DNA of 64,000 bases from Rhizobium sp. BG4 (GTDB lineage Bacteria; Pseudomonadota; Alphaproteobacteria; Rhizobiales; Rhizobiaceae): assembly GCF_016864575.1 (NCBI RefSeq), contig NZ_CP044125.1, positions 2,834,001 through 2,898,000 on the forward strand, read 5' to 3'. A model generated the notes under the pieces. That model saw nothing but the letters and a program-made list of their open reading frames with translations. It did no database searches and had not been told where the DNA came from. Of this stretch, positions 8,517 to 18,837 are shown piece by piece (the stretch's first letter is position 1; every line of letters begins with the position of its first letter). Position numbers and translations under genes: made by a program.

Positions 8517-10229
8517 ATGCCCCACAAGATCTCCCGCGCCGCCTATGCCAGCATGTTCGGACCGACTGTTGGCGACAAGGTGCGGCTTGCCGATACCGAG
8601 CTGTTCATCGAGGTGGAGAAGGATTTCACGACCTATGGCGAAGAGGTGAAGTTCGGCGGCGGCAAGGTGATCCGGGATGGGATGGGGCAGAGCCAGGTGA
8701 CGCGCGCCAACGGGGCCGTCGACACCGTCATTACCAACGCCGTGATCGTCGATCACACCGGCATCGTGAAGGCCGATATCGGGCTCAAGGGCGGCCGCAT
8801 CGTGGCGATCGGCAAGGCCGGCAATCCGGATACGCAGCCGGGCGTCAATATCATCGTCGGCCCAGGCACGGAGGCGATTGCGGCCGAGGGCAAGATCGTC
8901 ACGGCCGGTGGCATGGACAGCCATATCCATTTCATCTGCCCGCAGCAGATCGAGGAGGCGCTGATGTCGGGCCTCACCTGCATGCTGGGCGGCGGCACCG
9001 GCCCGGCGCATGGCACTCTGGCGACGACCTGCACGCCGGGACCCTGGCATATCGCCCGGATGATCGAGGCCGCCGATGCCTTCCCGATGAACCTTGCCTT
9101 CGCCGGCAAGGGCAATGCCTCGCTGCCCGGCGCGCTGGAGGAAATGGTGCTTGCCGGCGCTACCTCGCTGAAGCTGCATGAGGACTGGGGCACGACGCCC
9201 GGCGCCATCGACTGCTGCCTGACGGTTGCCGATCAGTATGACGTGCAGGTGATGGTCCACACCGATACGCTGAACGAGAGCGGCTTCGTCGAGGACACGA
9301 TCGGCGCCATCAGGGGGCGCACCATTCATGCCTTCCATACCGAGGGTGCCGGCGGCGGACATGCACCTGACATCATCAAGATTTGCGGGCAGCCGAACGT
9401 TATCCCGTCCTCGACCAACCCGACGCGGCCCTATACGGTCAATACGATCGCCGAGCATCTCGACATGCTGATGGTCTGCCACCATCTGTCGCCGTCGATT
9501 CCCGAGGATATCGCCTTTGCCGAAAGCCGCATCCGCAAGGAGACGATCGCCGCCGAAGACATTCTCCACGATATCGGCGCCTTCTCGATCATTTCTTCCG
9601 ACAGCCAGGCCATGGGCCGCGTCGGCGAGGTGGCGATCCGCACCTGGCAGACGGCCGACAAGATGAAGCGCCAGCGCGGCCGCCTGAAGGAAGAGACGGG
9701 CGAGAACGACAATTTCCGCGTTCGCCGCTACATCGCCAAATACACGATCAACCCGGCGATCGCCCACGGCCTCAGCCATGAGATCGGCTCGGTCGAAGTC
9801 GGCAAGCGCGCCGACCTCGTGCTCTGGAACCCGGCCTTCTTCGGCGTGAAGCCTGACATGGTGTTGCTCGGCGGCTCGATTGCTGCGGCGCCGATGGGCG
9901 ATCCGAACGCCTCGATCCCGACACCGCAGCCGGTGCATTACCGTCCGATGTTTGCCTCCTACGGCAAGAGCCTGACGAACTCCTCGGTCACCTTCGTCTC
10001 GCAGGCGGCGCTCGATGGCGGCCTCAAGGGCAGGCTCGGCGTGGCCAAGGATCTGCTCGCGGTGAAGAACACCCGGGGCGGAATCTCCAAGGCGTCGATG
10101 GTCCATAACAATCTGATGCCGCATATCGAAGTCGATCCCGAGACCTATGAAGTGCGCGCCGATGGCGAGCTCCTGACCTGCGAGCCGGCGACCGTTCTCC
10201 CGATGGCACAGCGCTACTTCCTGTTCTGA
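8517..10229 (+). CDS. ureC: UreC, urease alpha (catalytic) subunit
   Basis: Hydrolyses urea to ammonia and carbamate at a di-nickel centre; 570 residues, the normal length. All catalytic residues of the Klebsiella enzyme are present with an offset of two: nickel ligands His136/His138 ([11 protein letters not shown]), the carbamylated Lys219 and His221 (SLKLHEDW), His248, His274 and Asp362 ([12 protein letters not shown]), with flap Cys321 and His322 (MVCHHLSP). The gene is intact, follows vapC by seven bases and is closed by a strong terminator at 10271. Ribosome binding may be weak (GAAGAGGTAGACCGACG). Confidence 0.98.
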   Translation: MPHKISRAAYASMFGPTVGDKVRLADTELFIEVEKDFTTYGEEVKFGGGKVIRDGMGQSQVTRANGAVDTVITNAVIVDHTGIVKADIGLKGGRIVAIGKAGNPDTQPGVNIIVGPGTEAIAAEGKIVTAGGMDSHIHFICPQQIEEALMSGLTCMLGGGTGPAHGTLATTCTPGPWHIARMIEAADAFPMNLAFAGKGNASLPGALEEMVLAGATSLKLHEDWGTTPGAIDCCLTVADQYDVQVMVHTDTLNESGFVEDTIGAIRGRTIHAFHTEGAGGGHAPDIIKICGQPNVIPSSTNPTRPYTVNTIAEHLDMLMVCHHLSPSIPEDIAFAESRIRKETIAAEDILHDIGAFSIISSDSQAMGRVGEVAIRTWQTADKMKRQRGRLKEETGENDNFRVRRYIAKYTINPAIAHGLSHEIGSVEVGKRADLVLWNPAFFGVKPDMVLLGGSIAAAPMGDPNASIPTPQPVHYRPMFASYGKSLTNSSVTFVSQAALDGGLKGRLGVAKDLLAVKNTRGGISKASMVHNNLMPHIEVDPETYEVRADGELLTCEPATVLPMAQRYFLF

Positions 10230-10270
10230 GCGTCGCCGTCTCGGGGAAGCAATTCGTTAACGCCGATTCC

Positions 10271-10305
10271 CTGCCCGGTTGTATTTAGCCGGGCAGATTT
10301 TTTTG
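10271..10305 (+). terminator. Intrinsic terminator after ureC
   Basis: Stem CTGCCCGG/CCGGGCAG (with extra pairing) and loop TTGTATTTAG, followed by ATTTTTTT. This should end most transcripts of the first urease block, so ureEFG probably rely on a further promoter. Confidence 0.85.
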
Positions 10306-10542
10306 GGTGGATTTGCGGCGGTGCCGACCCATCAAAATTTACTGATATAAATGTCGCATCAAACGCTTAATCAGTTTTTTATCAGTTCCGATTCAAGTTG
10401 AGCATTGCTGCAGCCTGCACGCGAAAATGCAAGTTTGTTAAATCGGGCAAATTCGATCAAATCTTAACGATCGGCTTAAGACCCCGGCAGCAAATGCATT
10501 CTAATCAAATGCCATGGGGCGCCGGGCTGGAGGTCGATTCGG
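10306..10542. other. AT-richer intergenic region before the diguanylate cyclase gene
   Basis: No gene is supported in this stretch between the ureC terminator and 10543. It is clearly more AT-rich than the flanks (TGATATAAATG, AATCAGTTTTTTATCAG) and probably carries the promoter of the GGDEF gene, but no motif could be assigned. Confidence 0.5.
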
Positions 10543-11406
10543 ATGAAAAATTGGATGTCGCTCCAGACGGAGATGGGCAATTTTCAGCATCGCGCCACCA
10601 TCATCAGCTTCGCGCTGAAGATGAGCTTTTCGGCCGTCATCCTCTCGGCGCTGATCATGCTGATCGTGCTGCCGCCGCTCTCTTATTTCAACCTGTTGCC
10701 GCTGTCGCTTGCCCATTCGCTGAGCCTCGGCATCGTCTTCGCCTGGATCGTCGGCGGGGCGGCCTGCGGACTGCTGTCGTTGATCGCAGGGTTCGCGCTG
10801 CACCAGTTGACGGTATCGCGCGCCGAGTTTGAAAAGCTCAGCCGCACCGACATGCTCTCCGGTCTTTTGAACCGGCGTGCCTTCACGGCGGCGCTGGCGG
10901 ATGCCCACGGTGATGCCTCGCTCGTCATCTTCGACGTCGACCGCTTCAAGGCGATCAACGACCGCTTCGGCCATGCCTGCGGCGATGCGGTGATCATCGC
11001 CATCTCGGCGATCCTGACGGCCGCCTTCAATGACGGCTCCGTCGTCGCCCGTCTCGGCGGCGAGGAGTTCGGCGTCATCGTCACCGGCTCGCCGTTGGCG
11101 GCCCGGCTGGAACAGGTGGAGCAGGTGAAGATGCAGATCGCCCAGCAGCCGATCATCGCCGATGGCTGCAGCATCGCCATCACTATTTCGGCCGGCATCG
11201 CCGATCTGGAAACGGGGCGCAGCAAGGAGGCCGTCTATGCCTCGGCGGACAAGGCGCTCTATCTGGCAAAGGCGCTCGGCCGCAACCGGGTGATCCATGA
11301 GAGCGAAGGGCTGCATCATGCCTGGCACAGCCGCCTCGTCGAGAGCGGGCTCGGCGTGCAGGGCGATGCCGATCACGACGAGCCGCAGCGCGCCTACGGC
11401 ATTTAG
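10543..11406 (+). CDS. Membrane-bound GGDEF diguanylate cyclase
   Basis: 287 residues. Two predicted membrane helices (MSFSAVILSALIMLIVLPPL and SLGIVFAWIVGGAACGLLSL) precede a GGDEF domain. The substrate region LSRTDMLSGLLNRRAF and IFDVDRFKAINDRFGHACGD leads to the active-site loop RLGGEEFGV (about residue 173), a functional GGEEF variant, so synthesis of cyclic di-GMP is expected. No EAL domain follows. No clear RxxD inhibitory site was identified. It sits between ureC and ureE, transcribed with them, but behind a strong terminator. The link to urease is positional only. Confidence 0.9.
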   Translation: MKNWMSLQTEMGNFQHRATIISFALKMSFSAVILSALIMLIVLPPLSYFNLLPLSLAHSLSLGIVFAWIVGGAACGLLSLIAGFALHQLTVSRAEFEKLSRTDMLSGLLNRRAFTAALADAHGDASLVIFDVDRFKAINDRFGHACGDAVIIAISAILTAAFNDGSVVARLGGEEFGVIVTGSPLAARLEQVEQVKMQIAQQPIIADGCSIAITISAGIADLETGRSKEAVYASADKALYLAKALGRNRVIHESEGLHHAWHSRLVESGLGVQGDADHDEPQRAYGI

Positions 11407-11481
11407 CCACTGCCCGGATCCGCATTGGCGCTTGCACGTCCTTCAGCTATTTTGCATGGTCGAAGTCCCATTGAAACGGAC

Positions 11482-12072
11482 ATGCCCATGCAACGCGTTA
11501 CATCCTATCTCCTCGCCGGTACGCCGTCCTCCCACCCGATCGAGCAGGTGAAGCTGCCGCACGATCTGCGCCATCTCAGGCGCAAGCTGCTGCATCTGGA
11601 AAGCGGCGGCATGGTGATGCTCGACCTCAAGGACCCCGTTCTGTTTGCCAATGGTGATCTCCTGGTGCGCGATGACGGCGAGCTGATCGAGATCCTGGCG
11701 GCCGACGAGAAGCTTTTCGAAGTGCGCGGCAAGGACCGAGTGCATCTGACCGAGCTTGCCTGGCATCTCGGTAACCGGCATCTGGCGGCACAGATCGAGG
11801 AAGACCGCATCCTGATCCTGCGCGACCATGTGATCCGCACCATGCTGCAGGGTCTCGGCGCCCTCGTGCTCGATGTCAATGAGCCCTTCCAGCCGGCGCG
11901 CGGCGCCTACCATGGCCATGGACATGATCATCACGCTCATGACCACCACGATCACGGCCATCACCATGGTCACGACCATGACCACAAGCATGAGCATGGC
12001 CACGATCATGATCATGACCACCATGATCACGACCACAAGCATGGTGACGGGCACCATCACTCTCACGACTGA
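11482..12072 (+). CDS. ureE: UreE, urease nickel chaperone with His-rich tail
   Basis: Nickel-donating accessory protein, about 196 residues. The N-terminal domain ([22 protein letters not shown]) and the metal-binding domain ([35 protein letters not shown]) are standard. Residues from about 144 to the end are a nearly pure His/Asp tail (repeats of HDHH, HGHD, HKHE). Such a tail stores or buffers Ni2+ in Klebsiella UreE; here it is unusually long. The start may be ATG 11482 or ATG 11488. ureF begins six bases downstream. Confidence 0.93.
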   Translation: MPMQRVTSYLLAGTPSSHPIEQVKLPHDLRHLRRKLLHLESGGMVMLDLKDPVLFANGDLLVRDDGELIEILAADEKLFEVRGKDRVHLTELAWHLGNRHLAAQIEEDRILILRDHVIRTMLQGLGALVLDVNEPFQPARGAYHGHGHDHHAHDHHDHGHHHGHDHDHKHEHGHDHDHDHHDHDHKHGDGHHHSHD

Positions 12073-12078
12073 GCGGCG

Positions 12079-12750
12079 ATGACGGAAGCGGATGATCTCC
12101 GGGCGCTGCTGCGCCTGATGGCGTGGCTGTCGCCGGCCTTCCCGGTCGGTTCCTTTGCCTATTCCGGCGGTCTGGAGCGCGCGGTCCACGATGGCCTCGT
12201 GGCCGATGCTGCGGGGCTGGAGACGTGGATCTCGACGCTGCTGACGCATGGCAGCATCTGGAACGATGCCGTGATCTTCTCCGCCGCCTGGCGCGGGCAG
12301 GGCGATGCTGCGGAGATCGGCGATCTCGCAGCGCTTGCCGAGGCGCTCGCCGGTTCGCGCGAGCGGCATCAGGAGACGATGCTGCTCGGCGATGCCTTTC
12401 TGACCGCAGCGAAGGCCTGGGCCGATCCGGTGTTCGACCGGCTGCCGCAGCAGGCAGCCTATCCGGTTGCCGTCGGCGCGGTCGCGGGCGCCCATCAGGT
12501 TCCGCTCGGCAAGGCGCTGGCCGCCTTCCTGCATGCCTATGTCTCGCAGGCCGTGTCTGCCGGCATCCGCCTCGGCGTTGCCGGTCAGAAAGACGGCGTT
12601 GGCACGCTGGCAAAGCTTGAGCCGCTGATTGCCGGGGTTGCCCGGAAGGCGTCCGCGGCGACAACCGACGATCTCGGCTCGGCGGCCGTCCAGGCCGATA
12701 TCTCTGCGCTGCGGCACGAGACCCAGAGCACCAGACTTTTCCGCTCGTAA
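12079..12750 (+). CDS. ureF: UreF, urease accessory protein
   Basis: All-helical accessory protein, 223 residues, that bridges UreD and the GTPase UreG and gates GTP hydrolysis during nickel insertion. Visible family signatures are WLSPAFPVGSFAYSGGLE at the N-terminus, RERHQETMLLGDAF in the middle and YPVAVGAVAGAHQVPLGKAL towards the C-terminus, ending in RLFRS. A six-base gap follows ureE and ureG comes 76 bases later. Intact. Confidence 0.94.
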   Translation: MTEADDLRALLRLMAWLSPAFPVGSFAYSGGLERAVHDGLVADAAGLETWISTLLTHGSIWNDAVIFSAAWRGQGDAAEIGDLAALAEALAGSRERHQETMLLGDAFLTAAKAWADPVFDRLPQQAAYPVAVGAVAGAHQVPLGKALAAFLHAYVSQAVSAGIRLGVAGQKDGVGTLAKLEPLIAGVARKASAATTDDLGSAAVQADISALRHETQSTRLFRS

Positions 12751-12826
12751 GGCCCGCATCTGCGTCATTTGCCGGTGGCAGGCGTGATAGCCGGGCGTTA
12801 TCATCGGGCGAATTGGAGTGACACAT

Positions 12827-13438
<612 letters not shown>

Positions 13439-13518
13439 GCCCGCCTCTTGCCGTCCAAATTGACGCGGCTTGCGGCCGGACGTTGCATTGCGTCCGTGCT
13501 GCGGCTAGTTTGGCCGCG

Positions 13519-13568
13519 ATGGGGATGGAGTGCCCCCGAAACCGCCGTGATGGCTGATGACTCCTACC
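13519..13568 (+). ncRNA. Fluoride riboswitch (crcB motif)
   Basis: The sequence matches the crcB-motif consensus closely: GGGGATGGAGTGCCCCC (the GATGG bulge and first stem), GAAACCGCC, a short linker, then GGCTGATGACTCCTAC. The invariant GATGG, AAACnGCC and GCTGATGnCNCCTAC elements are all present and spaced as usual. It lies 56 bases upstream of crcB, the textbook target, in the same orientation. A G-rich segment (GGTGGGAG at about 13584) and GCCCGCC further on may form the expression platform. Fluoride binding would turn crcB expression on. Confidence 0.93.
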
Positions 13569-13624
13569 GCGATTTAATCGACGGTGGGAGTGTGTCTACT
13601 GCCCGCCGAAACAATGAGGCGTGC

Positions 13625-14056
13625 ATGTCACTCTATACCTGCTTGATCATCATGGCCGGAGGCGCCCTAGGCACCCTGGCGCGCTACCTGATTTCGGTGC
13701 TGGCGGCGCCGATCAGCGGCAACCTGCCCTGGGGCACGATCATCATCAACATCACCGGATCCTTCATCATCGGCCTGTTTGGTACGCTGACGCTGGCGCA
13801 TGGCCGCTTTCCGGTTTCGGAAAACATGCGGCTCTTCGTGATGATCGGCCTCTGCGGCGGCTACACCACCTTCTCGTCCTTCAGCCTGCAGACGCTCGAT
13901 CTGATGCGCTCGGGCGCGGTGACGCGGGCGGGGGTGAATATCGCCGCTTCGGTGGTGCTGTGTGTGGCCGCCGTTTCGGCGGGGCACCTGATTGCGTCCT
14001 ATTTCAATGGCGGGGAGAAGCAGGTGGCGCAGTTGCGGGTGGAGGAGGAGGTGTAG
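13625..14056 (+). CDS. crcB: CrcB/Fluc fluoride channel
   Basis: Small dual-topology membrane protein, 143 residues, that exports fluoride. It has four hydrophobic segments, a GALGTLARYLIS start, the conserved WGTIIINITGSFIIGLFG (Asn in TM2) and the GGYTTFSSFSLQT phenylalanine-box motif of TM3. The tail after about residue 125 (GGEKQVAQLRVEEEV) is charged and somewhat longer than usual. The start at 13625 follows GAGGCGTGC. It stands directly behind the fluoride riboswitch, which makes function and control consistent. Confidence 0.94.
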   Translation: MSLYTCLIIMAGGALGTLARYLISVLAAPISGNLPWGTIIINITGSFIIGLFGTLTLAHGRFPVSENMRLFVMIGLCGGYTTFSSFSLQTLDLMRSGAVTRAGVNIAASVVLCVAAVSAGHLIASYFNGGEKQVAQLRVEEEV

Positions 14057-14116
14057 GGGGCGTTGGAGGGCCTGTCCTGTGCTTGGTATGCCGTCAAACA
14101 GAACGGCATGACAAAA

Positions 14117-14148
14117 TAAAAACGGCCGGGGAATACCCGGCCGTTTTG
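14117..14148. terminator. Bidirectional terminator between crcB and the RND gene
   Basis: Perfect stem AAAACGGCCGGG / CCCGGCCGTTTT with loop GAATA. A-tract and T-tract flank it on both sides, so it can serve the convergent crcB (+) and efflux (-) transcripts. Confidence 0.9.
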
Positions 14149-14168
14149 CTTAGAATTCAGCGAGACGC

Positions 14169-17100
14169 CTACTCCGCCGCAAACGGCGGTAGCCGCAGGA
14201 CGTTCTTGCCGTTGCTGTTGGCGTTCTTCTGCTTGGCTTCCGGGTTCTCGATCGCGGTGACGCGGTCCTTGAGGGAGCCGACGGCGTCGGTCAGCTGCTC
14301 GCGGGACATGGCGAGCTGCTCTTCGTCCTTCTTGCCGACCAGGCGGCCGAACATCCAGCCGAGCAGGCGGGAGAGGTCGTCCATGATCAGGAAGAACGAG
14401 GGCACGACGACGAGCGACAGGACCGTCGAGACGATGATGCCGCCGATGACGGCGATTGCCATCGGTGCGCGGAACGAGCCGCCTTCGCCGACGCCGAGTG
14501 CGGAGGGCAGCATGCCAGCCGACATGGCGATCGAGGTCATGATGATCGGGCGGGCGCGCTTGCGGCCGGCTTCGACCATGGCTTCGACACGTTCCATGCC
14601 GTGCCGCTTCATCTCGATCGCGAAATCGACGAGCAGGATGGCGTTCTTGGTGACGATACCCATCAGCATCAGGATACCGATCAGCACCGGCATCGACAGC
14701 GCGTTCTGCGTGATGATCAGCGCCACTGCCACGCCGCCGATCGCAAGCGGCAGCGAGAACAGGATGGTGAAGGGCTGGATGACGTCCTTGAAGAGCAGGA
14801 TCAGCACGACCAGAACCAGCATCAGGCCCATCAGCATGGCATTGCCGAAACTCTGGACCATTTCGCCCTGAACCTTGGCGTCACCGCTTTCGGCCAGATG
14901 CACGCTTTTCGGCAATTCGGTCGCCGCGACGATGCGCTTGAATTCGGCGCTCGCCGTATCGAGCGCCGTGCCGAAGGGCACGTCGGAGCCGATGGCCACG
15001 ACGCGGTTGCGGTTGTTGCGCTTGATCGAGCTCGGGCCTTCCGAATAGTCGACATCGGCGACGCTGTAGAGCGGAACGCTGGCGCCGCTCGCCGTCTTGA
15101 TCTTGATGGCGCGGATGGAGGCGAGATCGCGGCGGACATCGAGCGATGCCTGGACGCGGATCGGGATCTGCCGGTCGTCAAGCGAGATCTTGGCGAGGTT
15201 GGCGTCGATATCGCCGATGGTGGCGACGCGGACCGTCTCGGAGATCTGCTGCGGGGTGATGCCGAGGCGCGAGGCTTCGGCCATGCGCGGACGGATCTGC
15301 AGTTCCGGACGGGGCAGGGCGCCTTCCGAAGACACGTTCGCCAGGATCGGCGAGGCGCGCAGCTTCGATTCCAGCAGGCTGACGGCCTCGTTCAGATCAT
15401 CCTCGTTGGAAGAGAGGAAGTTGAAGGAGAGGTCGCGCTCGGCGCGGTCGTTGACCTTGGAGATGCGCACGTCGGGGATATCGCGCACGGCGGCGAAGAT
15501 ATCCTTTTCGACATCCCACTGCGGACGCGTACGGCCGTGATCTTCCATCTTCGGCACGAGGTTGCCGATGACTGGCAGTCCGCCGAGGCCCTTGTTGACG
15601 AGGGTCTTCAGCAGCGAATGATCGATATTGCCGAGGATGACGCGAACGGTTGCGCGGCGCAGCTCCAGATCGCCCTTGGGCGAGGCGCCGCCGAGAACGA
15701 AGACGCTTTCGACGCCGTCGATCCCGCGCACGGCATCGTAGACCTTGGTGGAGGCGGCGGCAGTGTCTTCGAGCGTGGCGTTCGGCGGCAGTTCCACAGA
15801 CAGGACGACGCGCGAGGAATCGTCCGGCGGCATGAAGCTGCCGGGCACGCGGCTCAGCAGCATCATCGAGCCGATCAGGAAGGCGATGGCGCAGAGCAGC
15901 GTGGTGTAGCGCCAGTACCATTTGCGCGTCGTACCCGTCACGAGACGTGTATAGCCGCGCATGATCCAGCCGTCGTTGTCCTGATGGTCTTCCATGCCGT
16001 CTTCGGCGCGCATCAGGTAGGCGGCCATCAGCGGGGTGATGAGACGCGCCACGACGAGCGAGAAGAAGACCGAGAAGGCGACAGTCAGGCCGAACTGGAT
16101 GAAGTACTGGCCTGCGATGCCCGGCATGAAGGAAACAGGCACGAAAACGGCGATGATCGTGAAGCTGGTGGCGATGACGGCAAGACCGATTTCGTCAGCG
16201 GCTTCAAGCGATGCCCTGTAGGGCGTCTTGCCCATCTTGATATGGCGGGCGATGTTCTCGATCTCGACGATCGCGTCGTCGACGAGAATACCGGTTGCCA
16301 GCGTCAGCGCCAGGAAGCTCACGAGGTTCAGCGAGAACCCCATGATATCCATGATCCAGAAGGTCGGAATGGCCGACAGGGGGAGCGCCACGGCGGCGAT
16401 CAGCGTCGCGCGCCAGTTGCGCAGGAACAGGAAGACGACGATGACGGCGAGGATCGAGCCTTCGATCAGCGTATGAAGGGCCGCCTCGTAGTTGCCATAG
16501 GTGAAGTAGACGCTGTCGTCCACCATCTCGATCTTGACGTTCGGATTGGCCTTGCGGATCTCGTCGAGGCTGGTGGCGACGGTCTCGGCGACCGAGACTT
16601 CGCTGGCGCCCTTGGCGCGGAACACTGCGAAGGTGACCGTCTGCGTGCCGTTGAAGCGCGAGAAGGACTTCTGCTCCTCGTAGGTGTCGTCGATGCGGCC
16701 GAGCTCCGAGAGCTTCACGAAGCGGCCGTTCGGCAGGCTGATGGTGGTGGAATTGAGCTGCGAGACGTCGCGTGTGTCACCGAGGGTACGGATCGTCTGC
16801 TCGTTGCCCGCCACCTGGCCGCGGCCAGAGCCGAGGTTGACGTTGGTGCCGCGCAGCTGCTGGTTCACGTCGGTCGCGGTGATGCCGTAGGCGTCGAGCT
16901 TGCCGGGATCGAGCGAGACGCGGACTTCGCGGTCCGCACCGCCGTAACGGTCGATACGGCCGATACCGGGCTGGCCCTGCAGGGCGCGCTTGACGGTGTC
17001 GTCGACGAACCAGGAGAGCTCCTCGAGCGTCATGTTGGGAGAGGAAACGGCGAAGGTCTGGATCGCCTGTCCTTCGACATCGACCTTGCTGACGATCGGT

Positions 17101-17474
17101 TCCTCGATGCCGGCGGGAAGGTCGCTGCGGATCTTGTCGATCGCGTCCTTGGTGTCCTGAACGGCTTCGGCGGTTGGCTTCTCGATGCGGAAGACGACGA
17201 CGGTCTGCGACTGGCCATCGGTGACCGTCGACTGGATTTCATCGATGCCGCTGATCGAGGCGACAGCGTCCTCGACCTCCTTGGTCACCTGCATTTCGAG
17301 TTCGGCCGGCGAGGCACCGCTCTGGGTCACGGTGATCGAAACGACGGGAACGTCGATATTCGGGAAGCGGGTGATCGGCAGCTTGTAGAACGCCTGGATG
17401 CCCACGAAGAGCAGCAGCGCGAAAGCGAGCAGCGGCGCAATCGGATTTCGGATGGACCATGCAGAGAAGTTCAT
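14169..17474 (-). CDS. RND multidrug efflux transporter (AcrB/HAE1 family)
   Basis: Inner-membrane proton-driven drug pump, 1101 residues. The N-terminus MNFSAWSIRNPIAPLLAF is the first membrane helix, followed by the porter domain (DVPVVSITVTQSGASPAELE). The TM4 proton-relay motif is GILVDDAIVEIENI. The second half repeats the pattern, with GIVTKNAILLVDFAIEMK and AMSAGMLPSALGVGEGG. A charged C-terminal tail of about 60 residues is longer than usual. The membrane-fusion gene precedes it by 13 bases. No outer-membrane channel gene is nearby, so a distant TolC-type partner is inferred. Substrate is unknown. Confidence 0.93.
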   Translation of the reverse strand: MNFSAWSIRNPIAPLLAFALLLFVGIQAFYKLPITRFPNIDVPVVSITVTQSGASPAELEMQVTKEVEDAVASISGIDEIQSTVTDGQSQTVVVFRIEKPTAEAVQDTKDAIDKIRSDLPAGIEEPIVSKVDVEGQAIQTFAVSSPNMTLEELSWFVDDTVKRALQGQPGIGRIDRYGGADREVRVSLDPGKLDAYGITATDVNQQLRGTNVNLGSGRGQVAGNEQTIRTLGDTRDVSQLNSTTISLPNGRFVKLSELGRIDDTYEEQKSFSRFNGTQTVTFAVFRAKGASEVSVAETVATSLDEIRKANPNVKIEMVDDSVYFTYGNYEAALHTLIEGSILAVIVVFLFLRNWRATLIAAVALPLSAIPTFWIMDIMGFSLNLVSFLALTLATGILVDDAIVEIENIARHIKMGKTPYRASLEAADEIGLAVIATSFTIIAVFVPVSFMPGIAGQYFIQFGLTVAFSVFFSLVVARLITPLMAAYLMRAEDGMEDHQDNDGWIMRGYTRLVTGTTRKWYWRYTTLLCAIAFLIGSMMLLSRVPGSFMPPDDSSRVVLSVELPPNATLEDTAAASTKVYDAVRGIDGVESVFVLGGASPKGDLELRRATVRVILGNIDHSLLKTLVNKGLGGLPVIGNLVPKMEDHGRTRPQWDVEKDIFAAVRDIPDVRISKVNDRAERDLSFNFLSSNEDDLNEAVSLLESKLRASPILANVSSEGALPRPELQIRPRMAEASRLGITPQQISETVRVATIGDIDANLAKISLDDRQIPIRVQASLDVRRDLASIRAIKIKTASGASVPLYSVADVDYSEGPSSIKRNNRNRVVAIGSDVPFGTALDTASAEFKRIVAATELPKSVHLAESGDAKVQGEMVQSFGNAMLMGLMLVLVVLILLFKDVIQPFTILFSLPLAIGGVAVALIITQNALSMPVLIGILMLMGIVTKNAILLVDFAIEMKRHGMERVEAMVEAGRKRARPIIMTSIAMSAGMLPSALGVGEGGSFRAPMAIAVIGGIIVSTVLSLVVVPSFFLIMDDLSRLLGWMFGRLVGKKDEEQLAMSREQLTDAVGSLKDRVTAIENPEAKQKNANSNGKNVLRLPPFAAE

Positions 17475-17487
17475 GGATTAGCCCCGG

Positions 17488-18681
17488 TCAGTTCGATTGT
17501 GCCGATACGGCTTCGGTAACAGCGGTGATCTTGTCGCCGTCGCGAACGAAGGCGCCGGCCTTGGCGACGACAGTGTCGCCTTCCTTCAGGCCGTCGGCGA
17601 TTTCGACGAAGCCGCCGTCCTGGATGCCTGTGGTGACCTTCACCTGCTTGACGATGCCATCCTCGACCTTTCTTGCGGTCGAGCCATCGCGGCCGGTGGT
17701 GACGGCCGACAGCGGCAGGGCGATGTCGCTCTTCTCGGCGACGATGATCTCGGCGCTGGCATACATGCCGGAGCGCGCAGCGCTCTCGTCATCGATCGAG
17801 ATATGGACGAGGCCGAGGCGGGTTGCCTGATCGACGGTCGGAGAGACGATCCTCACCTTGCCTTCGATCTTCGTGCGGCTGCCCGACAGCGTGACGATGG
17901 CGCGCTGGCCGACCGCGATCTTCTGGATATCGGTTTCGGAGAGCTCGGCGACCAGTTCGATGGCGCTGTCCTTGATGACAGTGAACATCGGATCGCCGGT
18001 ACCGGCGGCGATGGCGCCGATACGGGCATTCTTGGCGGAGATGACGCCGGAAACCGGGGTCTTCACATCCGTGCGCGCCAGTTTCAGATCGGCATCGGCG
18101 ATCTGGCTGTCGGCGACCTTCAGATCGGCGATGGCAACTTCGATCGCCTGCTCGGCGGAGCTTACGCGGGCGTTGGCGGTGGCGGCGGCGGCATCGGCCT
18201 GCTCGACCTGCGCGGTGGAAACGGTGCCCTTCTTGCCCATTTCGGACGAACGGGTCTGCTGCAGACGGGCCTGCTCGGCGGTCGCCTTGGCTTCCAGAAG
18301 CTGGGCGCGCAGCTGGGCGAGGCTTGCCTCACCCTTGGCTTTGGTCGCCATCATCTGCGCCTTCTGCAACAGGAGGGCGTCTTCGTTCAGGGTCGCCAGC
18401 GTGCTGTTGGCTTCAACCTTGTCGCCGACATCGACGTTCAGCGCGCGGATCGAAAGACCTTCCACCTGCGGCTGAATATAAACTTCTTCGACCGGGCGGA
18501 TGGTGCCGGTGCCGATCACGCGGTCAACGAGGGCGCGCTTCGTGGCGGTCGTGACGACGATGACAGGGAGGTTCTGCTGTGCCTTTGGCGGCTGGTTTTC
18601 CTGCGCAAACGCAACGGGCGCGGCAAGAATGCCGGCGATCAGGAGGGTGGAGGCGCGTAGTATTTCAAGCGTGCGTGCCAT
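17488..18681 (-). CDS. RND efflux periplasmic adaptor (membrane fusion protein)
   Basis: 397 residues with a signal peptide (ASTLLIAGILAAPVAFAQ). Order of domains: barrel-sandwich/lipoyl half (RPVEEVYIQPQVEGLSIRAL, VGDKVEANSTLATLN), a long alpha-hairpin rich in Ala and Gln (about residues 105-195), second lipoyl half (TDVKTPVSGVISAKNARIG) and beta-barrel/membrane-proximal domains (LSETDIQKIAVGQRAIVTL). It links the inner-membrane RND pump encoded 13 bases downstream to an outer-membrane channel. The 414-base region upstream should contain its promoter. Confidence 0.92.
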   Translation of the reverse strand: MARTLEILRASTLLIAGILAAPVAFAQENQPPKAQQNLPVIVVTTATKRALVDRVIGTGTIRPVEEVYIQPQVEGLSIRALNVDVGDKVEANSTLATLNEDALLLQKAQMMATKAKGEASLAQLRAQLLEAKATAEQARLQQTRSSEMGKKGTVSTAQVEQADAAAATANARVSSAEQAIEVAIADLKVADSQIADADLKLARTDVKTPVSGVISAKNARIGAIAAGTGDPMFTVIKDSAIELVAELSETDIQKIAVGQRAIVTLSGSRTKIEGKVRIVSPTVDQATRLGLVHISIDDESAARSGMYASAEIIVAEKSDIALPLSAVTTGRDGSTARKVEDGIVKQVKVTTGIQDGGFVEIADGLKEGDTVVAKAGAFVRDGDKITAVTEAVSAQSN

Positions 18682-18837
18682 GCGTCATCATCCAGTTATG
18701 TCAAATGGTCGGCCAAAAACGCGCAGCTATGCTGCAGCTTGCGAACAGGCCATTCCCGTCTCTGTGCTCTCAGAGGTATTCCCGCATTATTTGCCGTCTC
18801 TCTTACAGAGAAGTCCCCCGAACGGCAAATCCGGTGA

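Noticed and set aside
8424..10124. Minus-strand frame opposite ureC
   Set aside because: UreC has all catalytic residues on the other strand; the antisense frame shows no family motif.
14601..17519. Long open frame (972 codons) on the plus strand opposite the RND pump gene
   Set aside because: It is the mirror of a strongly conserved gene, rich in Asp, Arg, His and Gln as antisense frames in high-GC DNA are, and has no recognisable domain.
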